Shown: positions 9,262 to 20,161, numbered from the stretch's first letter. The stretch is DNA of 32,792 bases from Reticulitermes lucifugus (GCA_026260175.1 JAKCWW010001122.1:17297-50088), one strand, 5' to 3'. Made by a program: numbers and translations. Notes: generated from the letters alone by a model not told the origin.

Positions 9262-9480
9262 AATCACCCTATAACAGGCCAATGAAGGCCGAGAGGGAGA
9301 GTAGAGATATAGCTCTAAGTTTTGTTCAACAACGGCCCTAGATGGGCTGGCTGGTCAACGCCACACCCCTGCCGCTTTACCCCCGGGAAAGAGACTCGAT
9401 ATCCATTGTACAGGGAGCTGGGTGGGCCCCAGGGCCAGTCTGAAAGGGTGCAGAAAATTTCGTACCCACCAGGACGTCTG
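9262..9480 (-). mobile_element. SINE family B, headless subfamily
   Basis: On the minus strand it starts GGTGGGTACGAAATT, followed by GGCCCTGGGGCCCACC, TGTACAATGGATATC, CCCGGGGGTAAAGCGGC, GCGTTGACCAGCCAGCCC, and a tail with AGAGCTATATCTCTACTC. The tRNA-like head is absent. The copy at 27355-27570 begins at the same phrase GGTGGGTAC, so the two share a 5' junction and define a subfamily, not two random truncations. Confidence 0.75.
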
Positions 9481-9778
9481 TCAGTAAATTATAATAAATA
9501 ATAAATAATCAGTAAATAATAGTATCGTGACCCTTATTACAAGCTCGTATTTCACACCATTGTAATGGTCATTCTCATTCTGCTCCAATTAGAAAGAGGA
9601 GCACGCGACTCATCTACTAAAACGATGCTTTCCTCCCTCTCCGAAATAAATTATCCCGTACCTCTCCTTCGACTCCCTCTTCGCCCTCACTTCTGTTGTA
9701 TCTACCGTATCCAGTTTCATTTTAGTACTAAGCAGAGTATCAACATTGCTCCGCCTCTGTTTGAAGCCACTAATCATC

Positions 9779-10010
9779 GAGGTCTGAGCTGTTCTGGAAT
9801 TTTACGCAGCATGGAATGGTAATACCGTATCGACGTTTCGGGACAACCTATAAGTCTCATCTTCAAGGGTCAAACAGTCAAAAAGAAGTTTCTTCTTTTC
9901 TTCTTTGACTGCTTGTCCCTTGAAGATGGGACTGATATGTTGTCCCGAAACGTCGGTACGGAATTACCATTCTATGCTGCGTAAAATTCCAGAAGAGCGC
10001 AGATCTCATT
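9779..10010. mobile_element. Foldback element with almost no loop, family 2, copy 1
   Basis: The left arm (about 9779-9893) and right arm (about 9899-10010) are near-perfect reverse complements, meeting at a short pyrimidine-rich centre (TTTCTTCTTTTC). From the outside in they carry CTGTTCTGGAATTTTACGCAGC, GGAATGGTAAT, CGACGTTTCGGGACAA and TCATCTTCAAGGG. Family member 2 is at 18819-19026. Each arm contains a hammerhead-like string TTGAAGA - GGGAC hairpin GTCCC - GAAACGTC reading outward. The box has U where C3 should be. Transcribed, the whole would form a hairpin of about 110 bp. Confidence 0.88.
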
Positions 10011-10040
10011 TAAATCGCGGCGGAAGACTGACATCTCCCA

Positions 10041-10063
10041 CTAATTCTAATTCTAATTCTAAT
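10041..10063. repeat. (CTAATT)n microsatellite
   Basis: Nearly four copies of a hexamer, perfect over 23 bases. Confidence 0.9.
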
Positions 10064-10734
10064 GATACTTTTGAGGGTTAAATATAATTTATAAAAACTA
10101 TTAGCATTAAGTTCATTTTCACTTATGCCACTTTAGAATTATATATCTAGACGTAAAAGTGTTGCTGTAGGTGAAAGAAGTGGAGGACAAAGAGCCCAAT
10201 ATTTTTAAATTCCCTGTTGATATGTGCTGGGGTCCTGAACAGGAGCATTTATTGTTACAGTCATGGAGACCCTCACTTGTGCTTGTATTCAATTAGTTAT
10301 AGTGCTCCATTGCGGACTTCTGTATTTATTTTCCCTGTACGTTGTTTAGTTCAAACCACTTTATCTATTGACTACACACATGTAAATGTCACATAGTGTT
10401 TCATCAAGTCTGTTTAAATGAGAAACAGAAGCGTATCTATCCGTAAGTTACTCGGTTAAATTTTTTAGGTTTTAAATTGCTTTATTTCACTTTGGAGTCG
10501 ATATATGTGGACACGCAGACATGCGTAGGCACTCTATATGTTAAAATACTGTGTGTAAATCTCCAACAGCCAATATGCTTTCTATGTTTTTCATAAAAAA
10601 ACACAGAAATATATTTTTTGGTTTGTTTGATGGCGCTTTGGATTACTGTGATATTCTGACGCCGAATGATGAGATTAATAGTAAGTAAGGAACTGGAAAT
10701 TAATTCGAAATAAACGACTACGGTCTAAATTCGC
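10064..10734. other. Unclassified AT-rich DNA
   Basis: No recognised repeat or gene is seen. Confidence 0.5.
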
Positions 10735-10945
10735 CAACATTCCGAAATTTGCCTGGGATTACGGAGGAAAACTAAGAAAATTATCATGTATACTAACGGA
10801 ATTCTGGCTGAGATTTGAAACCGGGCCAACCAGGTAACCAGGCCGGGGCGTGGCGTTAACCAACCATCCCCATCTAGCAAGGAGGTTAAAGAAAGAGTAG
10901 AGCTATAACTCTACTCCCCCTCTAAGCCTTCATAGTCTTGTTATA
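10735..10945 (+). mobile_element. SINE family B fragment with upstream dispersed repeat
   Basis: The 3' half (about 10815-10945) is family B body: CAGGCCGGGGCGTGGCGTTAACCA, AGAAAGAGTAGAGCTATAA, CTCTACTCCCCCTCTAAGCCTTCAT. The preceding part (AAATTTGCCTGGGATTACGGAGGAAAACTA ... TTTGAAACCGGGCC) looks like the 'ATTTGCCTGG ... GGAAAACCACGGAAAACC ... GAACCCGG' repeat common in arthropod genomes, also seen at 23509 and 26624. The joint between the two was not resolved. Confidence 0.55.
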
Positions 10946-11539
10946 GAGTGAATTTACTTAATAAATAAATAATTTCAAAATACTGCATTTGTTTATGAAC
11001 TCCTCTTATTTAACACATTATTTTGCTATCCTCAGAACACATTCCCTTTAAAAAAAATTTCGGAAGACAATGTTTATGTATACAGTGTAGACAGATAGCA
11101 TGTCTCGTAAGATGCTCGTCAAAGACACGATTACAATTGAAACAGCTTACAAAGACAGTTTACAATCTAATGATATCGCGGGAAGATGCTGGCTGCTGTC
11201 GAGGTGGGGGCGAGGCTTATATTGTTCTACTTGCACTACCTCGATACGGCAGGTTTTGTTGTGAAGGCTTAATTACCTTAGGGAGAATTTCCTCCACTCG
11301 TACCATAATCTGGTGCTATGTTTAAGGTACATTAGCTGGATTCCAACACGCACATACAGCCTGTATGCCTGTTTTCCACTCTTTGTTCAGTTAGCTCTTT
11401 TACTTCTGTGCGACCATCAAATTCATCACTAATCTGGTACAACACGAAAATTGACCATTTAAATTGCTATTAGTGCTGTTTTGCTACCAATATAAATTCT
11501 TACACTTTGAAACTTGAAATTTTCATCCATTCATATAAG
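10946..11539. other. Unclassified DNA with a 100-codon chance frame
   Basis: The open frame at 11023-11325 begins at TTG, not ATG, and has no recognisable domain. TTGCTATCCTCAG just upstream looks like a splice acceptor, but nothing else supports an exon. Confidence 0.4.
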
Positions 11540-11695
11540 GTGCTACAGCCCATTCCGAGCCAAGGCCTCCCCCAAAGGGCGCCTCCATTCTTCTCTAGTC
11601 GTATCCAAGACACCTATGAAGTTTTCTCGGCATAACTTGTAGTAGGGGGTAAGGTTGTCGGTCTCATGCCCAACGCCCAACCTGGAGGGAGACTT
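11540..11695 (+). repeat. Dispersed repeat fragment, LINE 3'-UTR-like
   Basis: GGTGCTACAGCCCATTCCGAGCCAAGGCCTCC, GCGCCTCCATTCTTCTCTAGTCGTATCC, and GGTAAGGTTGTCGGTCTCATGCCCAACG...CAACCTGGAGGG form a pattern I know from insect interspersed repeats. A partial relative is at 32716-32792. Family and orientation are not certain. Confidence 0.5.
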
Positions 11696-12213
11696 AAAAC
11701 CTACATGAACAGAATTTAAAAATTCAGTTTCCTTTCACAGAAAACGTTTCAAGTAAAAGGGCTAATTATTCAACGCTGTGTAAGAAAACAATCGCTGTTT
11801 GTTGTGACGTTCATGAAGAGCTCCCAAGCGCAATTTTTAGGCATAGTGAAAATATTTCAATACAAAATTAAATGGTACACATAGTTACAACCGTGCTTGG
11901 TATTGCTAATAGGTTATTATTATTATTATTATTACTGTTGAGTGAGTACTCGCACTCACCTCGTCTCTTATTGTTTCATTTTAGTTTTGTTTTTGTTTCC
12001 TGTGATTGTGTCTCACCTGTGCCTCTCTTTATATGTGTAATCGTGCTGGCTTTTTAATTGGCTTCGTGCTGTCAAGCCTGCACGTTAATGAACTGAATTG
12101 AATTGGGCTAAATTAGTAGCAGTAGCAGCAGAAACAGCAGCGCTGTGTTCGTCAGAAAATCATTTCGAATATTTTGGTTTTTAAGGTGGTAAAGAATCAC
12201 ATTTTCTTCAGGG
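11696..12213. other. Unclassified DNA with microsatellites
   Basis: Contains (TTA)n at 11914-11934 and an impure (GCA)n at about 12118-12142. No gene is recognised. The 61-codon open frame starting at 11872 is a by-product of the TTA run. Confidence 0.55.
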
Positions 12214-12940
12214 TTATAAAACCATGTAGAATGGTAGTGTTATCAAAGCATGTAGTGTGGTAGTGGCTGCCAAACCATGTAGTGTGTAGTGGTTACAAAA
12301 CATTTGATATGGTAGTGGTTAAAAACCAGGTAGTCAGGTAGTATTTACCAAACCATGTAGTGTGTAGTGTTTACAAGAAATGTAGTGTGATAGTGAATAC
12401 CAAACCACGTATTGTGGTAGTGGTTACCAAAGAATATAATGTGGTAGTGGTTACCAAACCATATAATGTGATAGTGGTTACAAAACCATGTGGTGTGGTA
12501 GTGGTTACCAAAGCATGTGGTGTGTAGCGGTTACCATAGCATATAATGTGGTAGTGGTTACCAAATCATGTAGTATGGTAGTGGTTACCAAACCATGTAA
12601 TGTAATAGTGGTTACCAAACCATGTAATTTGATAGTGGTTACCAAACCTTGTGGTGTGGTAGTGGTTACCAAAGCATATAATGTGGTAGTGGTTACCAAA
12701 CCATGTAGTATGAATGTGGTTACCAAAGCATGTGTTGTGTAGTGGTTACCATAGCATATAATGTGGTAGTGGTTGCTAAACCATGTAATGAGATTTTTTT
12801 ACAAAACCATGTGGTGCGGTAGTGGTTACCAAAGCATGTGGTGTGTAGTGGTTACCAAAGCATACAATGTGGTAGTGGTTACCAAACTATGTAATTTGAT
12901 AGTGGTTACGAAACCATGTGGTGTGGCAGTGGTTACCAAC
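12214..12940. repeat. 27-bp minisatellite, about 27 units
   Basis: Repeating unit close to CCATGTAATGTGGTAGTGGTTACCAAA. Most units are 27 bp, some 26 bp where GTGTGTAG replaces GTGTGGTAG. Because 27 is a multiple of three, several frames on both strands stay open and give 9-residue periodic peptides (VVVTKPCNV on plus, LVTTTTLHG on minus). These are artefacts of the period and frameshift at each 26-bp unit. Early units (12214-12480) are more diverged than later ones. About 730 bp in all, at 26-27 bp per unit. Confidence 0.96.
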
Positions 12941-14011
12941 GATTCGGGTAAACGTACTCGTAATGCCTGCACCTCCGTGAAGTAGCATACCAGACCATGC
13001 CGTAATACGAGCCAGCAAGACAACAATAAATATGTCGGATTTTTACAAGACATTCTGAAGACTTGTGGGAAAATTTGGTTGTTATGTGTTTGAGTAGACA
13101 AGTGGCGACAGAAGAGAAGCAAAATAGGAGCGACAGATGCATGAACTTAAAGTCGATATGGTATAAACGACTTAGACACAAAGGCTACAATAAAAAAACA
13201 GATAAACGTAAGCCATGGTGTGTTGGAAGATTAAGAATAAGACTAAAGCATCATCAGAAGATGATTTTAGGGTTAATTCAGAAGGATATGTCAAACATAA
13301 TTAGGGGGATTTTTACAATTCTTTCTACAGAATGTGCCAAGGGGCTGTGTGTATAGGCCGTAATGTTGATACAAGTCAAAGGAACAGAATTTGACTTAAC
13401 CTCTTGTTGTAGATTACTAAATATATAATATTTTATGACTAAAATATTTCTTTAATCATTTTAACTTCAGAAGTGTGGTTTGCGTGTGTTATACTCATAT
13501 CCTGTAACCTTAGGAAACTCTTTCCTGATTTGCTACGTTATTTTCTTAATTTTACATACGTAATACCCACAGCCCCTTTTCTATCGTCTTCTACTTTTTA
13601 ATTATGTTCTTCTTCATGTCTGTAACATTACCCTTGGGTGAAATTCAAGCGCTTTACTCCTCTTGCATTCTCAATAATTTTCTCATCTCCTTGTTCAGCG
13701 AAGCCCCTCGTAATTCTTTCTATCATTACGGACTTACTATTAGAATCTTCTGGCGTACGTTTTCAATTTGTTACAAAATTCGCAGGAAAGTTTCCTGTAC
13801 GACTGTGGAGAGGAGAAGTACAAGTAATTATCAAGTTATTGAACAAATTGAAGACATTGCGTCTATATTTCTGCATAAGAAAATAAAACCATAGGGCAGA
13901 GTCTTTCTTCAGCAGCAAGTATTCGCTCGGCTATACAAGAAATTCTTCACCTTTTATGGACCTCAAGGATTCTTTACTCTTTTCAGAAGAGCTCGTCACT
14001 AAACCTTACAC
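12941..14011. other. Unclassified DNA
   Basis: Open frames at 13063-13356 and 13604-13894 on plus have no recognisable motif. The sequence is otherwise AT-rich without recognised repeats. Confidence 0.45.
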
Positions 14012-14385
14012 CAGCGTCTCCCAATAATGGTTCCTCGGAACCCTAGGGTTCTGCAAAACATCGTTAGGTGTTAAGTGAGAGGTCGTGAAATGAATAATTA
14101 AAAATGTTGGAATGCAGCAAAAAATTCCAAATATAATTCCAAATATCGCGAAAATTTTTGTCCGTTAATTGGAAGTACTGGAGTAACCTCCAGCGCTACC
14201 AACCGTCTCGTTGTCTCATTTAAGTCACTTCTTATTTCGGGTTATATTTTTTCTGCCTTCGTTTCGTACTGCTATACAGCCGCCTCACGGATGGCCACAG
14301 AAATGCTCACTGTCAACCTTTCCTAGTGTGTAAACTTTTTCATAGGTAGGGGTTCCTCCGTGGGGAAAAAAGTTGGGAAACACTG
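14012..14385. mobile_element. hAT-type MITE, 374 bp
   Basis: It starts CAGCGTCTCCCAA and ends TTGGGAAACACTG, imperfect inverted repeats of hAT form. Inner parts also mirror: GGTTCCTCGGAACC near the left end and GGGGTTCCTCCGTGG near the right. The flanking octamers CCTTACAC (14004-14011) and CCCTGTAC (14386-14393) match at five of eight positions, and all three differences are transitions. That is what an aged 8-bp hAT target duplication would look like. There is no transposase frame. Orientation is undefined. Confidence 0.72.
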
Positions 14386-15833
14386 CCCTGTACTGATGCA
14401 GTTGAAACCATTCCACATACTACTATCTTACTTCTTCAATATTCATATCAATGTTATCCTCCTACTTGTACCTAAATTTCCCAAGACGTCTCTTCCACTC
14501 TGGTTACCAAACAAAACTTTAACCTACAGCTGATCTCTTCAATCCGTGCTACGTACATCGTTTATCTCTTCCATCTTATCTTCATCATTCTAATGATATA
14601 GAATGGCTATAATCCTCCCTTTGCACCAACAAAGCATAAAGGTTTGGCACAAAGTATTGCTACCGATAGGCGGCAGACACTTGAGTAAAACTGTGGCCGA
14701 GTTTCTGTGAGAGACTGAGTCCATTTAGAGAGAGTGATCACGGTACGAAATGGTCAGCATATAAGACAACAACAACAATAATAATAATAATAAAGCAGAA
14801 AAATTATTACAATAGAACTACAGCTTACGTTAACTAAAAAAACAAGAGGGATGTCAGTAATAATAGGAGCAACTGGGATAATCTCAAAATCATTCAGAAA
14901 ATATCTGAACAATAGACCTGGAAAACACGACATCAAGGAACTACAGGAAACAGCCATATTGGACAATGCACACATACTGCGGAAAGTATTGACGTAAAAA
15001 GTGCGAAACGTTTATCATGGAAAACAATATTACATGTACCGTATGCTGTAACCACAGAACAGCCTCTAAATTATATACCTCAGAAACGTGATTTGTTTTA
15101 GGTATACATTAGTAATGACATTTAAATATCTTCTCACGTGAATGGGGTAGAAAATTGCCCAGTGTTTAGCCAATCAAGTAATTAGTACTTTATTTAAAAG
15201 CATGTATAAAACAAGATTTTTTTTTGTGTAAATCAAAGACAAATTTTAGGTTCCGTTTACAGAATACCACGTCTGTATAATATGACATACGGTCTTAATT
15301 CCATCAGTACATGTGACAGCATGAGTATGTAAGACTCATAACTGAACTCCGGTTTCACGAGCTTTACAAACTGGGCTTATATCCGGCGAGGACCATTTAA
15401 GCATTCAGCTCATTCCTTGCCTTATACAAACTTCTATCTCAGTTTCCAAGACAATCCCACAGCTTTCTCATTTTTATATGACATCCAAAGATACACTGAA
15501 AATGATTCTTTACATTCAAAAGAATATTTGCAGAAGAAGGGGTGAGATGGAAAAAAAGAAGGGGTTGATTGAAGAAATGGAAAGTATCTCAAATTTGTAC
15601 AGGGTGTTTTCAAGTTACAACAGAGCCTTTTTATTGAAGCAAAATAAGTGGAAGTCCCTTAATACAGGACGAACACACAAAATTTCGTAACATGCATTCT
15701 TTCGCAGTACGAAATTAGTTATATATAACAGAGGAAGTTTTTAGAAGTTTTATATATAATTTAAAGTTTTCACAGCGACTAAACTGAACAAAATGTTCTC
15801 GGGCTAACAACCGAGTCAGGTTGCTTAATGTTG
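14386..15833. other. Unclassified AT-rich DNA
   Basis: Holds a (CAA/ATA)n microsatellite at 14767-14793. An open frame at 15478-15690 encodes a lysine-rich 70-residue peptide without a known motif. Nothing else is recognised. Confidence 0.5.
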
Positions 15834-15905
15834 AGTAAGCCGACGTTTCGAGGACCATGTCTGTCCTCGTGGTTTACAAAACAGTAACGTAAAACGAAAT
15901 AAGGT
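15834..15905 (-). ncRNA. Degenerate hammerhead-like motif
   Basis: On the minus strand a six-pair hairpin GAGGAC - AGACATG - GTCCTC is followed directly by GAAACGTCGG, as in the other copies. The position of the CUGANGA box is occupied by a diverged sequence (AACCAC...), so no catalytic core exists. It is listed as a relic of the same motif family. Confidence 0.4.
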
Positions 15906-16309
15906 ATGTTGTGAAATTTGGTACGCTTCACCTACATAATCCAATCTATAAAACATATTCACATTTCAACAACGTTTCTAGGCTATAAAATCATATTTAT
16001 AAACCCCGAAGTTTTCCACATTATGTCGTGTAGGGCACTAACATTTACAGACTGTTCGCGGCAGGACAGTTCTGATATACAATGTATATATTTGGTGTAA
16101 CAATTTAGCACTATGTTCTCTAGATTATGCACCGCCAGTGGAATCCGTGGCTGTCGTCGGTGACTTCTGTAGGTGCTATTAAAAACTGTATTTATATAGA
16201 GACAACCGCTCCTGTTTCGATCACGATATGACTAGTTTTCTTGTCAGTAACACAATTTATGAATAAGAAAGGTAAAAGTAAAGATAAAGTTGTCGCGATC
16301 CAAGCCATA

Positions 16310-16543
16310 TATATGTATGTAGGGCAATAGGGTTATCTCCACTCATTCTCAGCATTGACACTAGTTGAAGGTGAGTGATTAACTTCAAACCCCAGCCTCT
16401 TTTCCCCCGAGAAAGAACCCTGATGCCTTCTAAATAGCAGCATGTGTGGGCCCCAGAATTTTGTAGAGAAGAGAAAAATATTTGTCCTTCCGATTTCAAA
16501 TCCATAACAATCCAGTCTGTCGCCTAGTCACTATACCGACAAC
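16310..16543 (-). mobile_element. tRNA-derived SINE, family B
   Basis: On the minus strand the head reads GTTGTCGGTATAGTGACTAGG with a worn B box (GGATTTGAAATCG). This is followed by ACAAATATTTTTCTCTTCTCTAC, GGGCCCACACATG, AGAAGGCATCAGGGTTC, GGGGGAAAAGAGGC and TTCAACTAGTGTCAATGC. It is more diverged than the copy at 6665. A minus-strand open frame at 16257-16505 simply crosses it. Confidence 0.75.
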
Positions 16544-17734
16544 AATGTGTGAGTTTCAAGTGAGAATATTAAAGACTCAAATGTGTAGTAACTACAAATT
16601 CGAGCAAGGAATAACACCAAAATTAATAAACTAATGTTTACTCATCTAACAAATAAAAAAAAACAGACCCCCACCACAATACTTGCACATCGCTTTAACA
16701 GCCGTGGCTGCTGTAGAAAACTGTGGAAGGAGTATTGTCTATTAGGTCCGTAGTGGGAAGGAAACCAACAAAATTTCAATTTTATGTTAGTATTACAAAG
16801 TTATAAAGAGAAATGAGAGTGGCATTTTTGTGGATGCTTCTATAAGCAAACAACAAGAACATTCTGTAAGTTATCCTGTTTCACTGGGCTGGGTCTTGGC
16901 TGTGCTCGCGGAAGAATAATCAGGAATCTGGCAGAGAAGGCAGAGCGCCTACGTGATCTCTGTCCTGCCGTCTGCCATCTGCCTCTCCGTTTTGCTGTCA
17001 CCATAGCGATCACATTTCATTTTCTAAGAAGCTTTTCCTTTTTCTCCCTCTTTCCAGCCATTTCCTTTTTGCTGAAAAAACGTACAAAGGTAATATATCC
17101 AGAAACAAAGAGAGTTTAAAAACATGTCCAAGCTCTTTCATAACCATAGCAGGAAAAGAAATCTTCATTCAGTAAAGCCCTAATATTTACTGAAATTTTA
17201 TATGACAACAAAATCATAATTACAATGATTATGCTTAATGTTTAGTATGAAATCTCAATGCTAAAACGTCTATTCATAAAAAAATATACTGAAAACGCAG
17301 GCACCAGCTATGGACGTAATCTAACATATGAGTATCCTGTTCTAGTCTGCGACAAAATGGGCCATGAACTGCTGACTTTGCAGTTACAACACAACTCCCA
17401 TAAACAACGTTCTTTTTGCTTGTTAGGAATTGTCTACTATGGGATTAAAACAAGACGGCGAACGGGTAAAGACTTGACGTGGGGAGAGCTAAAACCTTAC
17501 ATTTTGCCAGATCGTCTCCTTTATCTTGACTCGCGTGTTTTGTAATTATAAACATGCATTGCACTGGTTATGCTATAAATAAATCATGCTTACAATCTTG
17601 CGATCTCTTTCATTTACCCGCCACACTCTGGATTTATAATGGCAATTTGTTTGTAAGCAACGTAAATGACAGAAAATAAGACAGGCACACAAGTACAAGG
17701 TGCACAAAATTAGCAGAGGATTACATTCTTCTGT
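16544..17734. other. Unclassified DNA
   Basis: A purine/pyrimidine patch with partly symmetric GGCAGAGAAGGCAGAG and CTGCCATCTGCCTCTCC (about 16930-16988) could be a weak inverted repeat. An open frame at 17258-17545 (95 codons) has no recognisable domain. No other features are seen. Confidence 0.4.
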
Positions 17735-17900
17735 TGACACTTCGAAGCCTCGGTAAATGAGAAAGGCGGGAGAGAAAAGTAGAAGAGTAGATGAAAGAAG
17801 AAGGACATGGGAGACGTGAGATACACTTAATTTTGGATGCAGAAGAAAAGCATTTTGTAAAAGATTTCCACGCTTCGCCCGCTCGTCCTTCTGATAGCAA
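17735..17900 (+). repeat. Purine-rich dispersed repeat, copy 1
   Basis: AGAGAAAAGTAGAAGAGTAGATGAAAGAAG, then GAAAAGCATTTTGTAAAAGATT, then GCCCGCTCGTCCTTCTG. The same order with similar words occurs at 32140-32280 (GAGAGAAAAGATGAAGGCTCGAGAAG, GAGGAAACATTTACTG, GCCCGCTCATCCTTCTG). The long minus-strand open frame here (17721-18227) is the complement of this repeat plus flanking DNA, and I do not consider it a gene. Confidence 0.45.
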
Positions 17901-18818
17901 TAACACAAAGTATATGGATGTTAGAATGGTGAGAAGTAGTTTCTTGAGATAAGGGCCGGGAGAGTTTGACTTATTGGTTAAAGCTAAAACGCAAAATCTG
18001 AAAGAAGTAATTTGGTGATTTTTTAGAGTAGGGGGTTTAATATTCACGAATTTAAACGGGAACGGCTGAATAAAAAAGGCCATAGAAACTTGGAAATTGG
18101 GACCCACATCAGAATTTGCTCGAATGCGAAGAAAACGAGGAAAACCTATGGCTAAATGGCCGGTCGCTGCACATAGCAGATACATACCTACCTCTATACA
18201 GCAGTCCAGAAAAGTCTCCAACTCCAAACTCTAGAATTTCCGACACTGAATAGGATATTAATGTTAAGACTGGAGCTACAAAATATTACAACTGCCACTT
18301 TATACTATGAAATAAATTGTCCATTCCAAATTTATTTCAAAGAAAACCATACAAAATTAATGCACTTGCAAACTTTTGAATGTTTACGGCGTGGTGTTTG
18401 TTCACAAGAATAGAAATGTTTGGACGGACAGATGCACTTAATACGATTACAATTTTTACGTTAAGGAGAGGTTTGGTCAAGAATCCACAGACCCATTTTG
18501 AAGTATCCATCCTGCTCTCCTGACTTACACCTTGCAAATTTCCAAGTTCCAGAGAATCGAAACCTGCTTACGAAAATCCCTTCACACTTGTGAACATTCA
18601 AAACACTCTGGTGATATTCTTACCATAATCACAAGCTCATACATATCACGTTTCACTCTGATTAGTACAATTCCCCATTACATGTTTCGACTCGATTGGG
18701 ACGCCAGCAATGAAATAACACACAACGTATGGAATTCGCTGTCAGCATGCAGCGGAAAATCGCGCTGATCAGCCATAAACACTCATCGTCATTTCAGGCT
18801 TTCGCCGCGATGTTGATG
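17901..18818. other. Unclassified DNA
   Basis: No recognised gene or repeat beyond the tail of the preceding element. ACATGTTTCGACTCGATTGG at about 18680 recalls the hammerhead flank, but no core can be built. Confidence 0.4.
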
Positions 18819-19026
18819 AGATCTGCGCTGTTCTGGGACATTACGCAGCGTCGAGTGGTAATCTTTTACCGACGTTTCGGGACAATGTATCGATCTCATC
18901 TTCAAGGGCCAAGAAGTCTTCTTGGACTTCTTGGCCCTTGAAGATGGGACTGATAAGTTGACCCGAAACGTCGGTATAGGATTACCAGTCTACGCTGCAT
19001 AATATCCCAGAAGAGCGCAGATCTCA
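18819..19026. mobile_element. Foldback element, family 2, copy 2
   Basis: Arms 18819-18918 and 18925-19026 are reverse complements around TTCTTG. Outer-to-inner words are GAGATCTGCGCT, TTCTGGGACATTACGCAGC, GTGGTAATC, CGACGTTTCGGGACAA, TCATCTTCAAGGGCCAAGAAGTC. They are the same as copy 1 at 9779-10010 except for the innermost 20 bp, which differ between copies but remain complementary within each copy. That suggests the arms are being homogenised or were made by one copying event. The hammerhead-like strings have TTGAAGA boxes in both arms. Confidence 0.9.
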
Positions 19027-19861
19027 CAGACACTCATGTTTGTAAGACGTGATTGTAATCTAAGTAAATAAAGCACAATTCAGCAAATGAAAACTTGACA
19101 ACAGTTTTTAAACCCATATCAGAACGTAATTTTCGGTGCGACATATTTCCTTCCACAGGGCTTGATTAAATTTTTTCTTCTATGTCATGGCTCTGTGTTC
19201 TAGTGTGTGGTTAGGTAGGCCTATAAGTGTGGGTTATGATACTGTGTAGCAATGCAGACGTCTACTTCATTGATTGTGATATCGCGTAGATCTACAACGC
19301 CAATTTATGTTTTAAAATATGAGGCATCCATAAACATTTCCACGAAAGTCATAGACGTTAGAATTCACGTATAGAAATGTGAAAGATATATTTTGTCAGT
19401 AAACATTCTCTATAAATTGTAGCAACAAAACTGGAACTTAAAAAGTTTATTATCTATTACTTTTGTTGTGTTATATTTTAGAACTAACTTCGCCACAGAC
19501 ATTAGTTAAGTAGTTGTGAGTAGGAGAAGAAGATGATAGCAATAAACTGAAGTGGAAGTTGCGTTAATCTGATACTGCAGTGTCCAGTTTTGTCGTAAGA
19601 AGTTCGTATCGTACAACTAAATAGCAGGAGTGGCTGGTGCTTATTACTGTTCTGCCGACTTCTGTACCTGAATACAAACGTAGCTGTGGACCACTATGAA
19701 ATAAACATGCCAACAGTGTAACCAAGTAATTCAAAACCACAACAAATTCCCGATGTAATTTCGACAAGCCCTGCAGTAGTTGTGTTTAATTTTGCGAGAT
19801 TTAGTTCTGTGATTTAAATATCAGCACTCGTTTTATTTTGCAGAGAGAGGAACTCTACGCT
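19027..19861. other. Unclassified AT-rich DNA
   Basis: No recognised gene or repeat. Confidence 0.45.
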
Positions 19862-20161
19862 GTAACCGGGGCACGCGGTTGAGGCACTGCCCTACATGCC
19901 GGAAGGTAGCGAGTTCGATCCCCGATTGAATCATTGGATTTTTAATTGACATAATCCTTCCGGCCGCACTATGGCCCTGGGGTCGACTCGGCCTCTAAAA
20001 GAAATGAGTTCCAGGGGGATCTCCTGAAGGGGACAGGCGGCAGCTGCGTAGGGCTGACAACCTTGTTATCTTCATGTGTTGATTGTCCAGAAATTGTGGA
20101 AGCGTCAAAATCCTGGAGCCCTAAGGGTCTATCCAGAACTGTATAGGGATAGCTTTACGTA
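19862..20161 (+). mobile_element. tRNA-derived SINE, family A
   Basis: Body words CACTATGGCCCTGGGGTCGACTCGG, AAAAGAAATGAGTTCCAGG, TGCGTAGGGCTGACAACCTTGTT and TTGATTGTCCAGAAATTGTGG match the minus-strand copy at 5873-6164. The B box is worn but readable (GAGTTCGATCC, 19911-19921). The A box is damaged (GGCACGCGGTTGAGG). The 3' end agrees with the other copy at a GCTTTAC phrase. Confidence 0.85.

Noticed and set aside
12488..13181. Several open frames across the 27-bp minisatellite
   Set aside because: Frames stay open on both strands because the period is a multiple of three; the peptides are 9-residue periodic artefacts.
17258..17545. A 95-codon plus-strand gene
   Set aside because: Length is within chance, with no recognised motif, no splice context and no conserved neighbour.
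17721..18227. Longest open frame (168 codons, minus strand)
   Set aside because: It is the complement of a dispersed purine-rich repeat plus flank, has no domain and no splice or start support, and overlaps another open frame.
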